DNA of 64,000 nucleotides from Polytrichum commune (GCA_950295325.1 OX485804.1:28832001-28896000); one strand, 5' to 3'; shown: positions 36,001-48,269, numbered from the stretch's first letter. Translations and numbers: made by a program. The notes: generated by a model from the sequence alone, not told the origin.

Positions 36001-38646
36001 CAATGTCAAGGGTGGCTCCTCACGTATCACTTATGATCGTGGTTTTCCTGTTGGTTTTAAGGCCTCCTATGAAACTGTGAGTATGAATGACATTAAAGCT
36101 TCCTTTCACAAACTACCCAGTTGCAATCAAAATCTCCTGTTCTTGTCAGAAATGCTACAGAAACTTAGCACTAGTCTGTTGGTACTGTGTGAAATGTAGT
36201 CACTCTACATGTGATTATGTGCTGTAAATCTGGACTTCAAGAAATTGAATGTGGACTACTGGAAACTGGTCAATTTTATCTATTCTACATATTATGGTCA
36301 CACTCCTTGTGACTGGCAGTCACAAGGTTAGAATTGTTGTTGTGTCTATGTGATGAATCCTGTAGTATGTGCATCATCAGTGCAGTACTGCTGTTATTTT
36401 GTAATCAGTCTTTCAGTTCACATAGATACCAAGATTCTATTGTCATTTTTATCAGAGATAAGCCAGTCATGGTCATGAATGACTTAAATATGTGGATTGA
36501 CTGAATATTTTCGTTTTTCTCCAGGGCAATAAGGAGGAGAAGTACTTCATCTTCAATCACCTTAGCTTCACCATATTGTATCACAGGGATCCTGAATCTA
36601 CGACTTCCAGAATTGTTGGATTTGAGGTGACTCCACTCAGGTTAGTGAAACTCGTCATTTAATGCCTCCAGATGCGCAATGTATCTTTTTGACCTTGAGG
36701 AACTTGTCGTAGTGTTGACAATGCTTACTAAGCCTCATCTCTCAATCCTCTTACACATCTAGTTCTAGACTTACACAGGTCTTCAGTTGCTGGATATCTT
36801 GCAGTATGAAGTTCTCATAAACCTGAATGTTTCTTGAATCTGATTAAACTGACCTGTTCACTTTATGCTCTACAAAACCTGTTGAGCACTGCAGTTTGGG
36901 GATTTTTAGCCCTGCACTGTTGCATAACTTAGGATTGTCCTACATAGAACATAATCTGCCAGCTGCATGATAGGTGAGACGTAATCCTGTGTTTTACTTA
37001 AGGAATGGCTATTACAATCTCTATTGTAAATATTGTAGCTGAAAACGATTGCATTTTTCCCTTCCTTATTGGTCCACATGACTTGATTTGTGTTGTAGTG
37101 TGAAGCATGAGTATGATACATGGGATAAAGAACAAACAAAGTTGAAGACATGCAACTCAGCTGCGAAGGTGTTTGTCAATATTCATCAAAAGCCCCAGGA
37201 AGTTATCTCCAATGAGGACATCGTTTTCACATATGATGTGAACTTCCAGGTGAACTTCCTGGAATTAAGATGAGTTCCATTGTCTTTGATACAATGCTTC
37301 TGAAAGATACTTAAATCATCTGCTTTCTGTTCTTAATGCATTCCATCATTCCATCATTTATGCTTCTGCCAAACCGAATGTGGCATCAATTGTTTTCATG
37401 TTTGTATCCTATGAAAGTAGGTTAAGATGGCTTTCATTTACTATATATGTATTTAAAAAAAATTGGTCGACTTCTTTCCAATGTGCAGGCAAGTGAAGTG
37501 AAATGGGCATCCCGGTGGGACACTTACCTCCTCATGCAAGATGACCAGATCCACTGGTTTTCTATCATCAACTCTCTCATGATTGTTCTCTTCCTGTCTG
37601 GTATGGTGGCCATGATCATGATGCGCACACTTCATCGTGACATTTCGAAGTACAACCAGCTGGAAACTCAAGAAGAGGCCCAAGAAGAAACTGGATGGAA
37701 GTTGGTACATGGAGATGTGTTCAGACCACCTAGTAATGCTGGGCTACTCTGTGTCTATGTCGGTACCGGAGTTCAGTTTTTTGGGATGACCATTGTCACT
37801 ATGACTTTCGCTGTTCTTGGCTTCCTCTCTCCCGCAAACAGAGGTGGACTCATGACAGCTATGCTTCTTCTGTGGGTCTTCATGGGTTTGTTTGCTGGAT
37901 ATTCCTCCTCCAGGCTATACAAGATGTTCAAGGGGACTGACTGGAAGCTCAACACCTTGAAGACCGCTTTCATGTTCCCCGGAATCTGTTTCGTGGTCTT
38001 CTTCACCTTGAATGCTCTCATTTGGGGCCAGAAGTCGTCTGGCGCCATACCTTTTGGAACCATGTTTGCGCTTGTATTCTTGTGGTTTGGGATTTCTGTG
38101 CCACTAGTCTTCATCGGCAGCTACTTTGGGTTCAAGAAGCCAGCCATTGAAGATCCAGTCAGAACTAATAAGATCCCCAGGCAGATTCCTGAGCAAGCCT
38201 GGTACATGCGCCCCATGTTTTCAATCCTGATCGGAGGAGTTTTACCGTTTGGAGCTGTGTTCATTGAGCTTTTCTTCATCTTGACGTCAATCTGGCTGCA
38301 CCAATTCTACTACATCTTTGGGTTCCTATTCATCGTGTTCCTAATCCTGATGGTCACCTGTGCGGAGATTACAATTGTGCTGTGCTACTTCCAGCTCTGC
38401 AGTGAGGACTACCATTGGTGGTGGAGGGCGTATTTGACGGCTGGCTCTTCAGCTCTTTACCTCTTCCTCTATGCGGCATTCTACTTCTTCACCAAACTTG
38501 ACATCACAAAAGTGGTTTCAGGTATTTTGTACTTTGGTTACATGGTGATCATCTCCTATTCCTTTTTCGTACTCACTGGCACAATAGGTTTCTATGCTTG
38601 TTACTGGTTTGTGCGCACAATCTACGCCTCGGTGAAGATTGACTAG
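33070..38646 (+). CDS. TMN: Transmembrane 9 superfamily (TM9SF/TMN, endomembrane protein 70) protein
   Basis: Coding exons are 33070-33192, 34589-34753, 35194-35306, 35929-36076, 36525-36640, 37099-37249 and 37489-38646. All introns are GT-AG, the phases agree, and the total of 1974 nt gives 657 aa, a normal length for the family. Residues 1-28 are a hydrophobic signal peptide, followed by the family opening [11 protein letters not shown]. The lumenal domain contains [20 protein letters not shown] and FTYDVNFQ. The last exon encodes [11 protein letters not shown] and nine hydrophobic helices, with the blocks [18 protein letters not shown] and [12 protein letters not shown]. The C-terminus SVKID carries the KxD signal that binds COPI and retains such proteins in the Golgi. 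Known role of the family: Golgi/endosomal membrane proteins that help sort other membrane proteins. ATG33070 was chosen because it starts the signal peptide. The gene is complete. Confidence 0.95.
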
Positions 38647-39130
38647 ATAGGTATAGCAAAGGTGAACTGTCTAGTATTAGACGTGTACATTTTTAATTTC
38701 AAGGGTATAGATTAAGAAGTTTTTGAGAACGGGAGACTCCGGAGGTTGCCATTTCCAGCTCCAAGGCATTTCTTGTAGAATGATGGCTGCTGAGCTGGAG
38801 CAATCTTAAAACCTGACCCAGTAGGTTTCTGGTTTCTGACCAGAATAGGGTGTCAGGAGTGATCGAGCATGTTGTAGGTCTGGAAAGAATTATCTTCCCG
38901 AGCAGTGCAGTTTTTCTCACAGGTTATTGATGTCTTGACTCCTGAGCTTACAATTTACAGAGCCTTGCTGAGCTCTAATTGCCTAAGGATTCGATTTGAC
39001 TGCAAAATGCCATCCGCTCATTTTTCATGTTCATCATTTCGATCTGCTATTTTGTTCATGTACGTGTTCTTGGATTTTCAAGTCCAATGTTGGAAGTGTC
39101 CACAGACCTTATTTCACCTGGATCCTCAAT
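38647..39130 (+). other. Probable 3' UTR of the TM9 gene
   Basis: Non-coding sequence after the stop codon. The end is not definable without transcripts. Confidence 0.35.
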
Positions 39131-41210
39131 AGCCGAGTTCCAATCAACACTCTATCAATGTATAAAGGCATGTGGCACTTCCACTTCCAACTCCAATTTT
39201 GGCTGTTGGATCAGGTCAGGAATCGGCTTATCCAGTTACCAATTGCAAATTAGGGAGTGTCATTTCAAAATTTCATAATTTCGTAGTTGAAGATGCAAAA
39301 GTTATAAGAGGCAAAAGTCACACAGGCTTGCCTCTTATTGCGTTCACTGTTGTGTTTTCACTCACGAGAAAGAAATTAAAGTCACCTCCACCTCAAGGAC
39401 TTTCGGAAGCAACCATTGACACCACCCCAATGCAAAATCATTGTTGCTTACCACACCCCAAATCACTGATGACTAACCCTATCTCCTGAGACAAATAGAT
39501 TATGCTGCTGTTGCTCTAACAATGTAGTTGAAAATGAAACACATTTTGTAGGTTTCCTTCCCTGTTTCAGAATGTACTGCTAGATAGTCTCAAGTCTTTC
39601 TTCCAATTGGATCATCGAGTTGATATTAGCCTCTCTATACATTTCTGTAGGATATTAGCCTTGCCAACACCATCTTGATATTAGTCCATAAGCCTTTTTG
39701 GCTTCCTAGACTCTAATATCAGCTTCATTTCTTTGAGCCTAGAATGGTGTTCATATTTTGAGCATATGTTTCAATCTCATCGTAACGTGGGCTCTTATTT
39801 TGTAAACATGGTCAAAGATGCACTTCAAAGTACTTACGTTCTACTAAGTTGGGACACTTCACAAATACGCACACATGCCGAGTTCAAGCACAATGCTTGC
39901 TCGTTAGAATGTCGTAGATTTGTTTTGAAAGGACACCATAAACACACATAAATGTCATTCTAAGCACAAGTGAACCTTGAAATGTACCCCCCTTCCCTAC
40001 AAGGCCCACTCTATGAATGATGAAGTGAGCACTATTGACAAGAGATCTCATGAGCCTACAAAAGTGTTGCATTTTTATATTCTAGAGGTTGGAAGTGGCA
40101 TTATAAAATACATTGCAAAATATTTCAAACAAAATTGAATGCTTTTTTCTTCACTGAGAATCATTGGAGACATCAATCCGTGAGGTCCTTTATGGTAAAT
40201 CATTGTCGAAAACATTCCCCTCTTCCAGAATCACTTCTTTGAGCTCGTCTCCACCCAAGTATTGATCCAAGATTTCACTTGGATTGTCCATGATTCCAAA
40301 TTCCTTTTGTTCAATGTCACTGTTGTTGTTCTCCATCTTTGGGCTCAAGGCTCATGCACTGCCGTTGAGTTTGAATGTACTCATGCTATATGGTAATATG
40401 GTATAATTTGCCAAGTTGTGTGTGTCTATATTTGCCTTACTGGCTTGGACGAATTGTAGTAGTGAATTTATAATAAAAAACACAATAAACACCTCAAAGT
40501 TTGCAGAGTATTTTTAAATGATTATTTTTAAATAAATTAAAAAATAGGCGTACCCTTAGCATACAAACTCCGTTTGTAAATTTCTTGTTGGTGTTCTTTC
40601 TCATTCGGAATTGCAGGCAAAAAGAGTATTTGGGGCTTGATGTGATCCAACGATTGCATAGGCTTGTGGAGTTGGAATTGCCCACACTAGGCAGTCATAC
40701 GTCAATGTGATCTTTCGAGTAGTATTATCTATTATATTGATTTGCGGTTTCAAGTTATTGTGGTAAAGTCAATTTCACTAGCATGTGGAGAGAAAAATGC
40801 AGTTGTGTGATGGGTGAATTGTTCATAATTCTTACTGAGAGGGAGGGTGACTAGGGGAGGGGGGGAGAGTGAAGATGTTGATTACTTTTGTAAAAGCCCA
40901 TGTTTTACTCTTGTTCAAAGAAATTAACTCCTACTACATCAAGGTCATAGACCTTGAATTAGTCGAGAGAGGTCAAATTGGAATAGATAGGAAAATAACA
41001 TACATTACATGGGGCAAGTTGGTATTATAACCCCTTGGGTGGGTGTTATGAAACCGGGATTCTCATGTGGGTGTGTTTTCTTTACTCAACTATTGTTATC
41101 GATTTCCCACGTTAATATCCCACCTGAAAAAATTATCATAACAAGGGAATGTGGGTTTGCCATGAGAGACTTTGTCCTAAAATGACGTTTTTGAACTATT
41201 TTTAATCACT
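39131..41210. other. Intergenic; no supported gene
   Basis: Short frames without motifs. A G-run lies near 40857-40865. Nothing else was recognised. Confidence 0.3.
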
Positions 41211-41227
41211 ACACTAAATATGACATT

Positions 41228-41958
41228 TAGTGTCACTTAGTATTTGGAATTACACTATGCTAAATATCTATTTATTGTATATCTCATATTCTACCAGCCG
41301 TGTTAAATTGGTAGTTTGGGCAATACAGAACATTCACAACTATACTTGTTAAAAAAATTGACATCGATAATAATAAAATAATAAAAAATAATAAGCGGCA
41401 TTAAGTATTATATATCAATGTATCTATTATCAAATCTTATCCATGAAGTTCTTACATGCATTACGTGAGCCCTGTTACCACTCAAAGACAGTCTCCACGA
41501 TGCCTCTATCCCATGATACGTCGACACGTGTCCATCGTGGGTTGGATGTCATATGTACATACATTCAAATGTACAAGGGGTACTTGGATGCAAAGTTGGC
41601 TTGTTTCTCGGAGGAGAGTAGGCACGAATAGAAATGGGTCCAAGACCAACAAAGATCTTTCTTGTGAGATTTGCTATCATGGGTGCCCATTGGGTGGGGT
41701 CATTAAACAGGTCCATGCAATTGGGCCTCATAATTGGGGCCGGGCTGCTACTACTATCAATAACGTATGGAGTACGTTGGCGAGTTTGTCAGTAATAAGC
41801 TCAAGTCAAGTTAATTTGAGATTGTTGAAAGCATCATTTTTTTTTATAATTGGGTGTTTGGACATTATAGAAGATAAACATCGTTACTTGGTAGAAGAAA
41901 TTACATCAATAGTGAAATGATATGGCATTGTGTAATTCCAAATAGTAAGTGACACTAT
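41228..41958. mobile_element. Inverted-repeat-flanked segment, possible MITE (about 730 bp)
   Basis: 41228-41261 (TAGTGTCACTTAGTATTTG, then GAATTACACTATGC) is repeated inverted at about 41925-41958 with a few mismatches. The interior contains a 154-codon frame at 41456-41920 that resembles no known protein. No clear target duplication was found, so the superfamily is unknown. Confidence 0.5.
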
Positions 41959-41984
41959 GTACAATATTTTCTAAAGTTGCAGAT

Positions 41985-42075
41985 GGAAGTACCGGTTGAG
42001 TTTGAGAAATAACTGGTTGACGTTGAAGACTTGAGGAAAATTACTAATCGTTTTAGAGGAATGTAGAGGATATAG
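41985..42075 (+). repeat. AACCGG-family dispersed repeat, copy 5 (partial)
   Basis: 'gtaccggttgagtttgagaa', 'ataactggttga', 'aggaaaattac' and 'ttttagaggaatgta' match copies 2-4. It begins just past the right arm of the inverted-repeat segment. Confidence 0.6.
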
Positions 42076-42599
42076 CTTTATGTGGGACTCCTTTTAGTTA
42101 TGATGTTTTGTCTTCACAAATTTAACCGTGGAAGTGACATCAAAGACTCCAAATTAGCCTAGTGACATTAAATTGGGATGAATCGACTACAAACCTATAG
42201 GGAGTAGGTTACCTCCACCCCCCCCCCTCCCCCACCAACGTGATTGTTTCCACAAACCACCTTGATTGATTGAACTCCAAGTAGGAGTGCATTCTTCGGA
42301 GTTCATAGTTGAACATACTTTGCAAAATTTGTAGTATTGCGATTCGTGGAGGGAAAAATCGCGCTATACATTCCTAAAAACATGAACATTCTAATCACCG
42401 CATCTCAATGGAATTAGTATAGTGAGAATATGTTGGGATGAATAAATCATAAACCTAGAAAGGGTAGGTTTCCTTCGGTCCATGCTAACATACGAGTCAT
42501 ACACCACACTTGAGTACACATCAAAAGATACGGTCCCAAACAACATGCTGGTAACATTCACATGATCGACCTATGAGGGATCTAGATATAGCAATAGTT

Positions 42600-43445
42600 T
42601 GGAACGTGTTGTTTGTGACCACGTTTTCCACTAGTATAGTAAATGTGAGCTCAACACCACCACCAACATGTTTTAAGGGGTTCGTAACCGAACCCTCAAC
42701 TGTCCACTTCATAAAACCTGTAACTTATTCCTCTTTTCTAATCAAGCAATGGAGAAAAATTCTAGCCATAGATTTTCGATGACCATCTTGAACAGTTGTT
42801 TTTTGTTTGGAACGTGTTGTGTAAACCCACGTCCTTTGTCGCTATAGCGAATTTATCACCTTGACACCACCATGAACATGTTCAAGGGGTTCATATAAAC
42901 CCCACCCTCGGCGTTCCACTTCGTAAAACCCGTAACTTGTACCTATCTACTACTCAATTGATGGAGAAAAAGTCAAGCCATAGATTCTCGATGACATCTT
43001 GATGATTCTTGGTGACCGTCTTGAGCGGTTGTTTGAAACGTGTTGTTGAAAACCATGTTCTCTATTATTATAGTGAACGTCACCTTGACACCACCATGAA
43101 CATGTTGAAGGGGTTCATATAAACCGAAACCCTCGGCTTTCCACCTCCTAAAACCCGTAACTTGGTCCGACTCCCTACTTAAACGATGGAGAAAAAGTCA
43201 AGCCGCAGATTCTCAATGACATCTTTATGATTCTCGATGACCATCTTGAGTGGTTGTTTGGAACGTGTTATTTATTAGGACCACGATTTTCCATCACTAT
43301 AGCGAATGTCATCTTGGCACCATTGCATCATGGGCACATCGGAATGCTTTTTAAAGGCTTTCCACTTCATGCAACCCGTAACCTATGCCGAATTGCTACT
43401 TAAATGATGGAGAAAAAGTTGTCCCAAAGATTCTTGATGATGTCA
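42600..43445. repeat. Tandem repeat, 3.8 units of about 210-226 bp
   Basis: Units begin with 'aacgtgtt' at about 42603, 42811, 43037 and 43263. Each has 'ctatagcgaat' or variant, 'acaccaccatgaacatgtt', 'aaggggttc', 'ccacttc.taaaacc', 'gtaact', 'gatggagaaaaagt', 'agattctcgatgac' and 'gttgtttg'. The last unit runs directly into AACCGG-family copy 6. Confidence 0.85.
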
Positions 43446-43700
43446 TCGTAATACGTTCCCGTTTCGTGTCCGGGGAGGATTTCCGGGCACAACCGGTTAG
43501 AACCCTAGTGTTCCGAGGTCCAACTGGTCACATGTTGACATCTTTCGGTTTGTTCTTTATTGATTCGGGGTATGCTCCATAGAATCCTCTAGAACGATGG
43601 GGAATCTTCGTGAAGTCTTGAACTTCCACCGGTTATTTCTCAAACTCAACCGACTCATCCGCAACTCGTGGTCGGTTCTCCCCGTTCATATATTGTTCCC
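43440..43700 (-). repeat. AACCGG-family dispersed repeat, copy 6
   Basis: On the minus strand: 'ggagaaccgaccacgagttg', 'gagtttgagaaataaccggt', 'gaagttcaagacttcacgaa', 'gattccccatcgttctagag', then 'aaccggttgtgcccgg'. The family is GC-richer and better preserved here than in the 16-23 kb copies. Confidence 0.75.
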
Positions 43701-43729
43701 GCTTAAATTGATTCCACTTCACAAATGGA

Positions 43730-43985
43730 GGAATCCAAAAAGTCGTGCCAAAGATTCTTGATGATGTCATCGTAGTAAGTTCCCGTTTCGTGTCCGTGGA
43801 GGATTTCCGGGCACAACCGGTCGGAACCCTAGCTAGTGTTCCCAAGTCCAACCGGTTACATGTTGGCATCTTTCGGGTTTTTTCCCGTATTGATTCGGGG
43901 CATATTCCCTAGACTCCTCGCGAACGGCGGGGAATCTTCGTGAAGTCTTGAACTTCCACCGGTTGTTTCTCATGCCCCGATCACA
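43730..43985 (-). repeat. AACCGG-family dispersed repeat, copy 7
   Basis: A near copy of 43440-43700, including 'gatgatgtcatcgta' and 'gttcccgtttcgtgtccg'. Copies 6 and 7 are therefore in tandem. It continues into the 'catgccccgatcacacc' unit at 43975. Confidence 0.75.
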
Positions 43986-44130
43986 CCAAACTTTTCGTCT
44001 GTTCCGACTGTGAAATTGCCGGGGATTATGTTCAGAAATAGATGTTGGCCCACCACTTTTCACATTATTACAGTCGGAGATGCTCACGGATGGTGTCAGC
44101 AAGTGGCTGGTGTGATCCGCCCCTCAAACT
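43975..44130 (+). repeat. 'catgccc-gatca' repeat unit, single copy
   Basis: Same unit as at 16960-17125 and in the array that follows at 44816. It ends with 'ggctggtgtgatccgcccct'. Confidence 0.7.
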
Positions 44131-44704
44131 CAACTGCCTCATCTGCAACTCGTGGTCGATATACACTCACTCACTCCCCGCCATTTATTGTTCCCGCTTC
44201 AATCGATCCCTCGATTCTGCTTCGCGATGCACGAAGCCAAGCCAAGCCAAGCCAAGCCAAAGAAACGGAGACAACCGCCTCTATGACCGGGTGGTTATAT
44301 GTGTCCCCAAAAAACCCTCCACGGACACGACGCCGGAGGAAAGCGAAAGGTGAAGAGGAGTACGTAAATGCAACCGCTCCCTCCCACCCACTCCTCACTC
44401 AATGCAAGCGGCCCGTCGTCTTTATGATCATGAGGACTTGTCACCGCATAAGCCATACTATACTACACTACACTACACTACACTACTCTACTCGACTTGA
44501 CTGATCTGACACATGGGATGCCTATACTATTATAACAACACTAATAATAAGGATGGACGGACTTATACACCGACGCCCGTTTGTACTTTGGGCATCTCCG
44601 AGATCCTGTCGGAATATCCTCCTGTGCGGCTCCGGATTCCACTTCCCTGCCATTGCCAAATCATTCCGGCCCCACACTCCCTTACACCCACCACTGCACT
44701 AGCT

Positions 44705-44707
<3 letters not shown>

Positions 44708-44760
<53 letters not shown>
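44708..44760. repeat. (CT)n microsatellite
   Basis: About 26 uninterrupted CT dinucleotides, immediately before the tandem array. Confidence 0.95.
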
Positions 44761-44765
<5 letters not shown>

Positions 44766-44815
44766 CTAAGCTGATCATATCTTATGCCCTATTCTCCCCC
44801 TACTGGCTGGCTGGC

Positions 44816-45800
44816 TCATGCCCCGAGCCCACCCAACTTTCCGTCCGCTTGCGGCCGTGGAATTGCGGGGGATTATGTGGAGGAACCGATGCCGGCCCAT
44901 CATTTGTCACACTATTGCAGCCGGAGATGCCGATGGATGGTGTGGGTGGACCAACCCACACACTCGTTCTTTGTTGGGTGTTTGAAAACCCCTGCCTCCA
45001 AGGAACCGGTGTACAGGTTGTTTCGTTCATGCCCCGAAGGATGGTGTGAGAGCTCGCCGGTGTGGTCAATCCTTCATGCCCCGAACTTTCCGTTTGGTTG
45101 CGGTCGTGGAATTGTTGGGGATTATGTGGAGGAACCGGTGTTGGCCCATCATTTGTCACACTATTGCAGCCGGAGATGCCGATGGATGGGTTTGGGCGGA
45201 CCAACCCACACACTCGTTCTTTGTTGAATGCCTGAAAACCCTAGCCTCCCAAGAAACTGGTGTACAGGTTGTTTCGCCCCAACCTCGAAGGACGGTGTGA
45301 AAGCTCGCTGGTGCGATCAATCCCTCATGCCCCGAACTTTCCGTCCGGTTGCGGCCGTGGAATTGCGGGGGATTATGTGGAGGAACTGGTGCCGGCCCAT
45401 CATTTGTCACACTATTGCAGTCGGAGATGCCGATGGATGGTGGAAGAGATGGCCAGTGTGGTGAATCCCTCGTGTCCCGATCACACCAAACTTTCCGTCA
45501 GGTTGCAGCCGTGAAGTTGTTGGGGATTGTGTTGAGGAATCGGTGCCGGCCCGTCATTTGTCACACTATTACGGCCGGAGATGCCAATGGATGGTGTAAG
45601 AGTTGGCCGGTGTGATCAATTTCTCATGCCCCAATCACACCAAACTCTCCGTCCGGTTGCGGTTGTGGAATTGTTGGGGATTATATTGAGAATCGGTGCC
45701 GGCCCATCATTTGTCACACTATTACGGCCGGAGATGCCGATGGATGATTTGGGCAAACCAACCCATACACTCGTTCTTTGTTGGATGTCTGAAAACCCTC
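44816..45800 (+). repeat. Tandem array of the 'catgccc' unit, about 5 copies
   Basis: Unit starts lie at about 44816, 45074, 45324, 45470 and 45623, so two long units of about 250-258 bp are followed by shorter ones of about 146-177 bp. The core shared by all is 'ccgtccg.ttgcggccgtgg', 'gggattatgtggaggaa', 'gccggcccatcatttgtcac' and 'ggagatgccgatggatgg'. The long units add 'ccaacccacacactcgttct' and 'gtgtacaggttgtttcg'. Open frames here are by-products of the repeat. Confidence 0.9.
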
Positions 45801-45829
45801 ATCCATCTAGCACTCATGATGTTTAGACC

Positions 45830-46796
45830 TCCTCATCTTGCACAACTAATCCTAATTACTTGCTCTATCATTTACACATATATCGCATGCTCAAGTAATT
45901 TAAACTTATTTTGCCATCCACTAGTACAAATGCATACCCTAGTAAAATCACCACTTTCCTTCATTTTTCATTCAATGTGTCATCTTGCATTATCCTTTGA
46001 TTTACACACTTGTATGCGTTGCCCTCTTCTACTGTGCAATTCTCTCTTGCTACTCCATTCAAAAATGTTTCTGCAGTCTGGCCCATTCCACTCCATAGTC
46101 ACCTCTTGGATAAGCATAATCATGCCACTACTTCTCCTCAATCTCCTATTCCAACTACATTCCCATCTCTTCCAAATTTACATTTCTTCGTTGCCCAAGC
46201 CACATTGCACAACACCCACCTCCACATCGTCACTTTGCCAACCGACACCTAAACACGAGCAAACTATGACCAAAAATAAACCAAGCCTTCTACAAACACC
46301 GCATTGCTCGGCCCCCGCATCGAGCTATGCTAATCGATTTCATCCACATATTATGTAGCCACGTGTCCTCACTTGCTCTAACAATCCATCCACACCTAGC
46401 CGTACCACATCCATTCTTCCTCCATACTACCCCTCTTACCTTCATATCGAGCATTTTAAGACCCTACATCTACAAATCCTTACTCAGTTTATATCATCCC
46501 ACCACTTGAATTCTGAACTCCCACCATTTTCCAACCCCCGATCCCCTGACCTTTTCATAACTCAATACAAGATATAATGCAAGACATTACCATCAATGCC
46601 CACCCCATTGAGTCTTTTCAAACACATATCCAAAATTATATCACAAACAATGACATTCCTAATATCAACAAACTCTCACTCCCGTTTCCATTTGCCCCTT
46701 TACCTTTATTCCAAGAAATCCTTATGAGAACCAACCTATCTTTGGTTTCATTCCCCACCCTCTACCCATTGCATCCCCACTCTCAACACCCCCTTC
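45830..46796. other. C/T-rich sequence upstream of the MULE, possible LINE left part
   Basis: Strongly pyrimidine-biased plus strand with composition like the sequence right of the MULE (58681-59010). Frames are Ser/Leu/His/Pro-rich and broken. Joining the MULE flanks continues the same composition, so this may be the 5' part of the LINE relic. No endonuclease motif is clear here. Confidence 0.3.
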
Positions 46797-46805
46797 TTCC
46801 AACTC
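46797..46805 (+). repeat. Left target-site duplication of the MULE
   Basis: TTCCAACTC, repeated exactly at 58672-58680 on the other side of the element. Nine bases is the standard MULE duplication length. Confidence 0.95.
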
Positions 46806-46841
46806 GGAGGACGCTAAACACCCCCCCACGAACTTCTAGGG
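46806..46841 (+). repeat. MULE left terminal inverted repeat
   Basis: Pairs with 58636-58671 at 35 of 36 positions. Partial similarity ('ctgcccg') continues a little further inside. Confidence 0.9.
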
Positions 46842-47014
46842 ATTCCCTCTGACAGCGCCAGGGCTGCCCGCGAGGTGACGACAGCAACGAAAACCTTCTC
46901 CGTCAACTCCGCTTTCACGTCCATACACGTCCGCAGTGAAAGCGTATTCCAGGCAACAGATCCAGATCTGAATATATACGGGACCACGTATATCGTACCA
47001 CGTATACATATCTG

Positions 47015-47295
47015 CATAGCTAGTTCTACATACCCAGTTCTGCATATCTAGTTCCACATACCCAGTTCTGCATATCTAGTTATACATACCCAGTTCTGCG
47101 TAGCTAGTTCCATACCCAGTTCTGCGTAGCTAGTTCCATACCTAGTTATGCATAGCTAGTTCTACATACCCAGTTCTACAAATCAAGATCTACATAGCTA
47201 GTCCAAAAGATATAGTTCCACATAGCCAGTTCTATAGATCAATATATACATAGCTAGTCCTAAAGATATAGTTATACATAACCAGTTATACAATA
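47015..47295 (+). repeat. MULE left subterminal array, about 28-bp period
   Basis: Repeats of 'agttctgcatagctagttcc' followed by 'acataccc' run with a 26-28 bp period. GTTCTGC cores lie at 47037, 47065, 47093 and 47119, with decayed units to about 47290 and two more cores at 47299 and 47331. Likely a transposase or accessory-protein binding region. Confidence 0.85.
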
Positions 47296-47626
47296 GCAGT
47301 TCTGCATTTCTACAGATCTGCACGGCTGCAGTTCTGCACTTCTACAGATCTGCATTTGGCGTGATTTGCGGATCTAGGGTTTAAGGGTGTTGGAGCGACG
47401 ACACACAGTTCTTTGCTCTGCGTGTGGTGGTTGAGGGTAGAGAGTCACTTATTCATTGGGCCTCGCTTTACTGATTTTGAGTTCTTTGCAATGCGATATA
47501 CAGATTGTTGGATCGAATATTGAGGAATGAAAACCTTTAGGGGCATGTGAAGTTCTTTTGTACTCCAAATTGCCGGTTTAGGGCTTGTTCTGAAATTGCC
47601 TTCATTGCACGCACTTTCCTTGCAAT

Positions 47627-48269
47627 ATGTCTCATCCTCCATACATTGTAGAGTCCGACGATGACCTCCATGTACTTGCTCCTGCCACATTTAATGCAAC
47701 GGAGGCTGATCGTATAATTTCGCTGAGAGAGAGAGTCCAGAATCCTCCTCCAGGTCCATTTGCTATGGACGACTTGGTGTAGACCAACCACGTTTCTCAA
47801 GGCCAAGGGATACAGAAAACGTCTAAGCTGGCCGTCATTTTGTGGGATAGACTTGAGGATTTCATAAAGGGGGAGCAACAACATCCTCATTTCCCCTGCA
47901 CTTTCAACAAGAACATAGTCCGTGTTAACTTGCCACACTCATTGCGAGCACCTCGTGCACACAGTCCGGCAATTGTACTGAGGTTTGACATACTACCTAC
48001 ATTGAAATAGGAACCACACAAATTTTAAGTTCTGCAGTTTAGGGTTTAGCATAATGTGCTCGGTAGGAAAATGGCTAAAATATGCATTTCATTGTACACT
48101 CAAAATTTGGTTATCCATGTTACATTGCAGGTACAGGTGCAACTTTGGCCCTGAAGACAAGAGTGATATCGTACCAGATGACATGCAAGCTCTACTGAAA
48201 TCCACGCAAAAAAAAAAACAAATAGGCAATGGTGCACAAGAAGAAGCGGGGGAGGAAGGTAGTACCTGA
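47627..48269 (+). pseudogene. Upstream coding segment of the MULE transposase transcript
   Basis: An ATG at 47627 opens a protein-like frame (MSHPPYIVESDDDLHVL at the start). It runs to a donor at 47982/47983, is broken by a TAG at 47780-47782, and joins in phase to an exon at 48131 (RYRCNFGPEDKSDIVPDD). That exon then runs through an A-tract (48198-48209) into a +1 frame relative to the transposase core that starts at ATG48229. Either this was the original N-terminus, now separated by an A-tract indel, or it is a short upstream gene. The function of the segment is unknown. Confidence 0.5.

Noticed and set aside
41456-41920. 154-codon frame as a host gene
   Set aside because: No motif, no splice partners, and it lies inside an inverted-repeat segment; kept only as part of that element.
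44784-45615. Frames of 137-178 codons in the tandem array
   Set aside because: Present in several frames on both strands because the unit length and GC content favour them; they differ between units.
47537-47938. 133-codon minus-strand frame
   Set aside because: It lies opposite the plus-strand coding segment that joins in phase to the next exon; it has no motif and is treated as a shadow.
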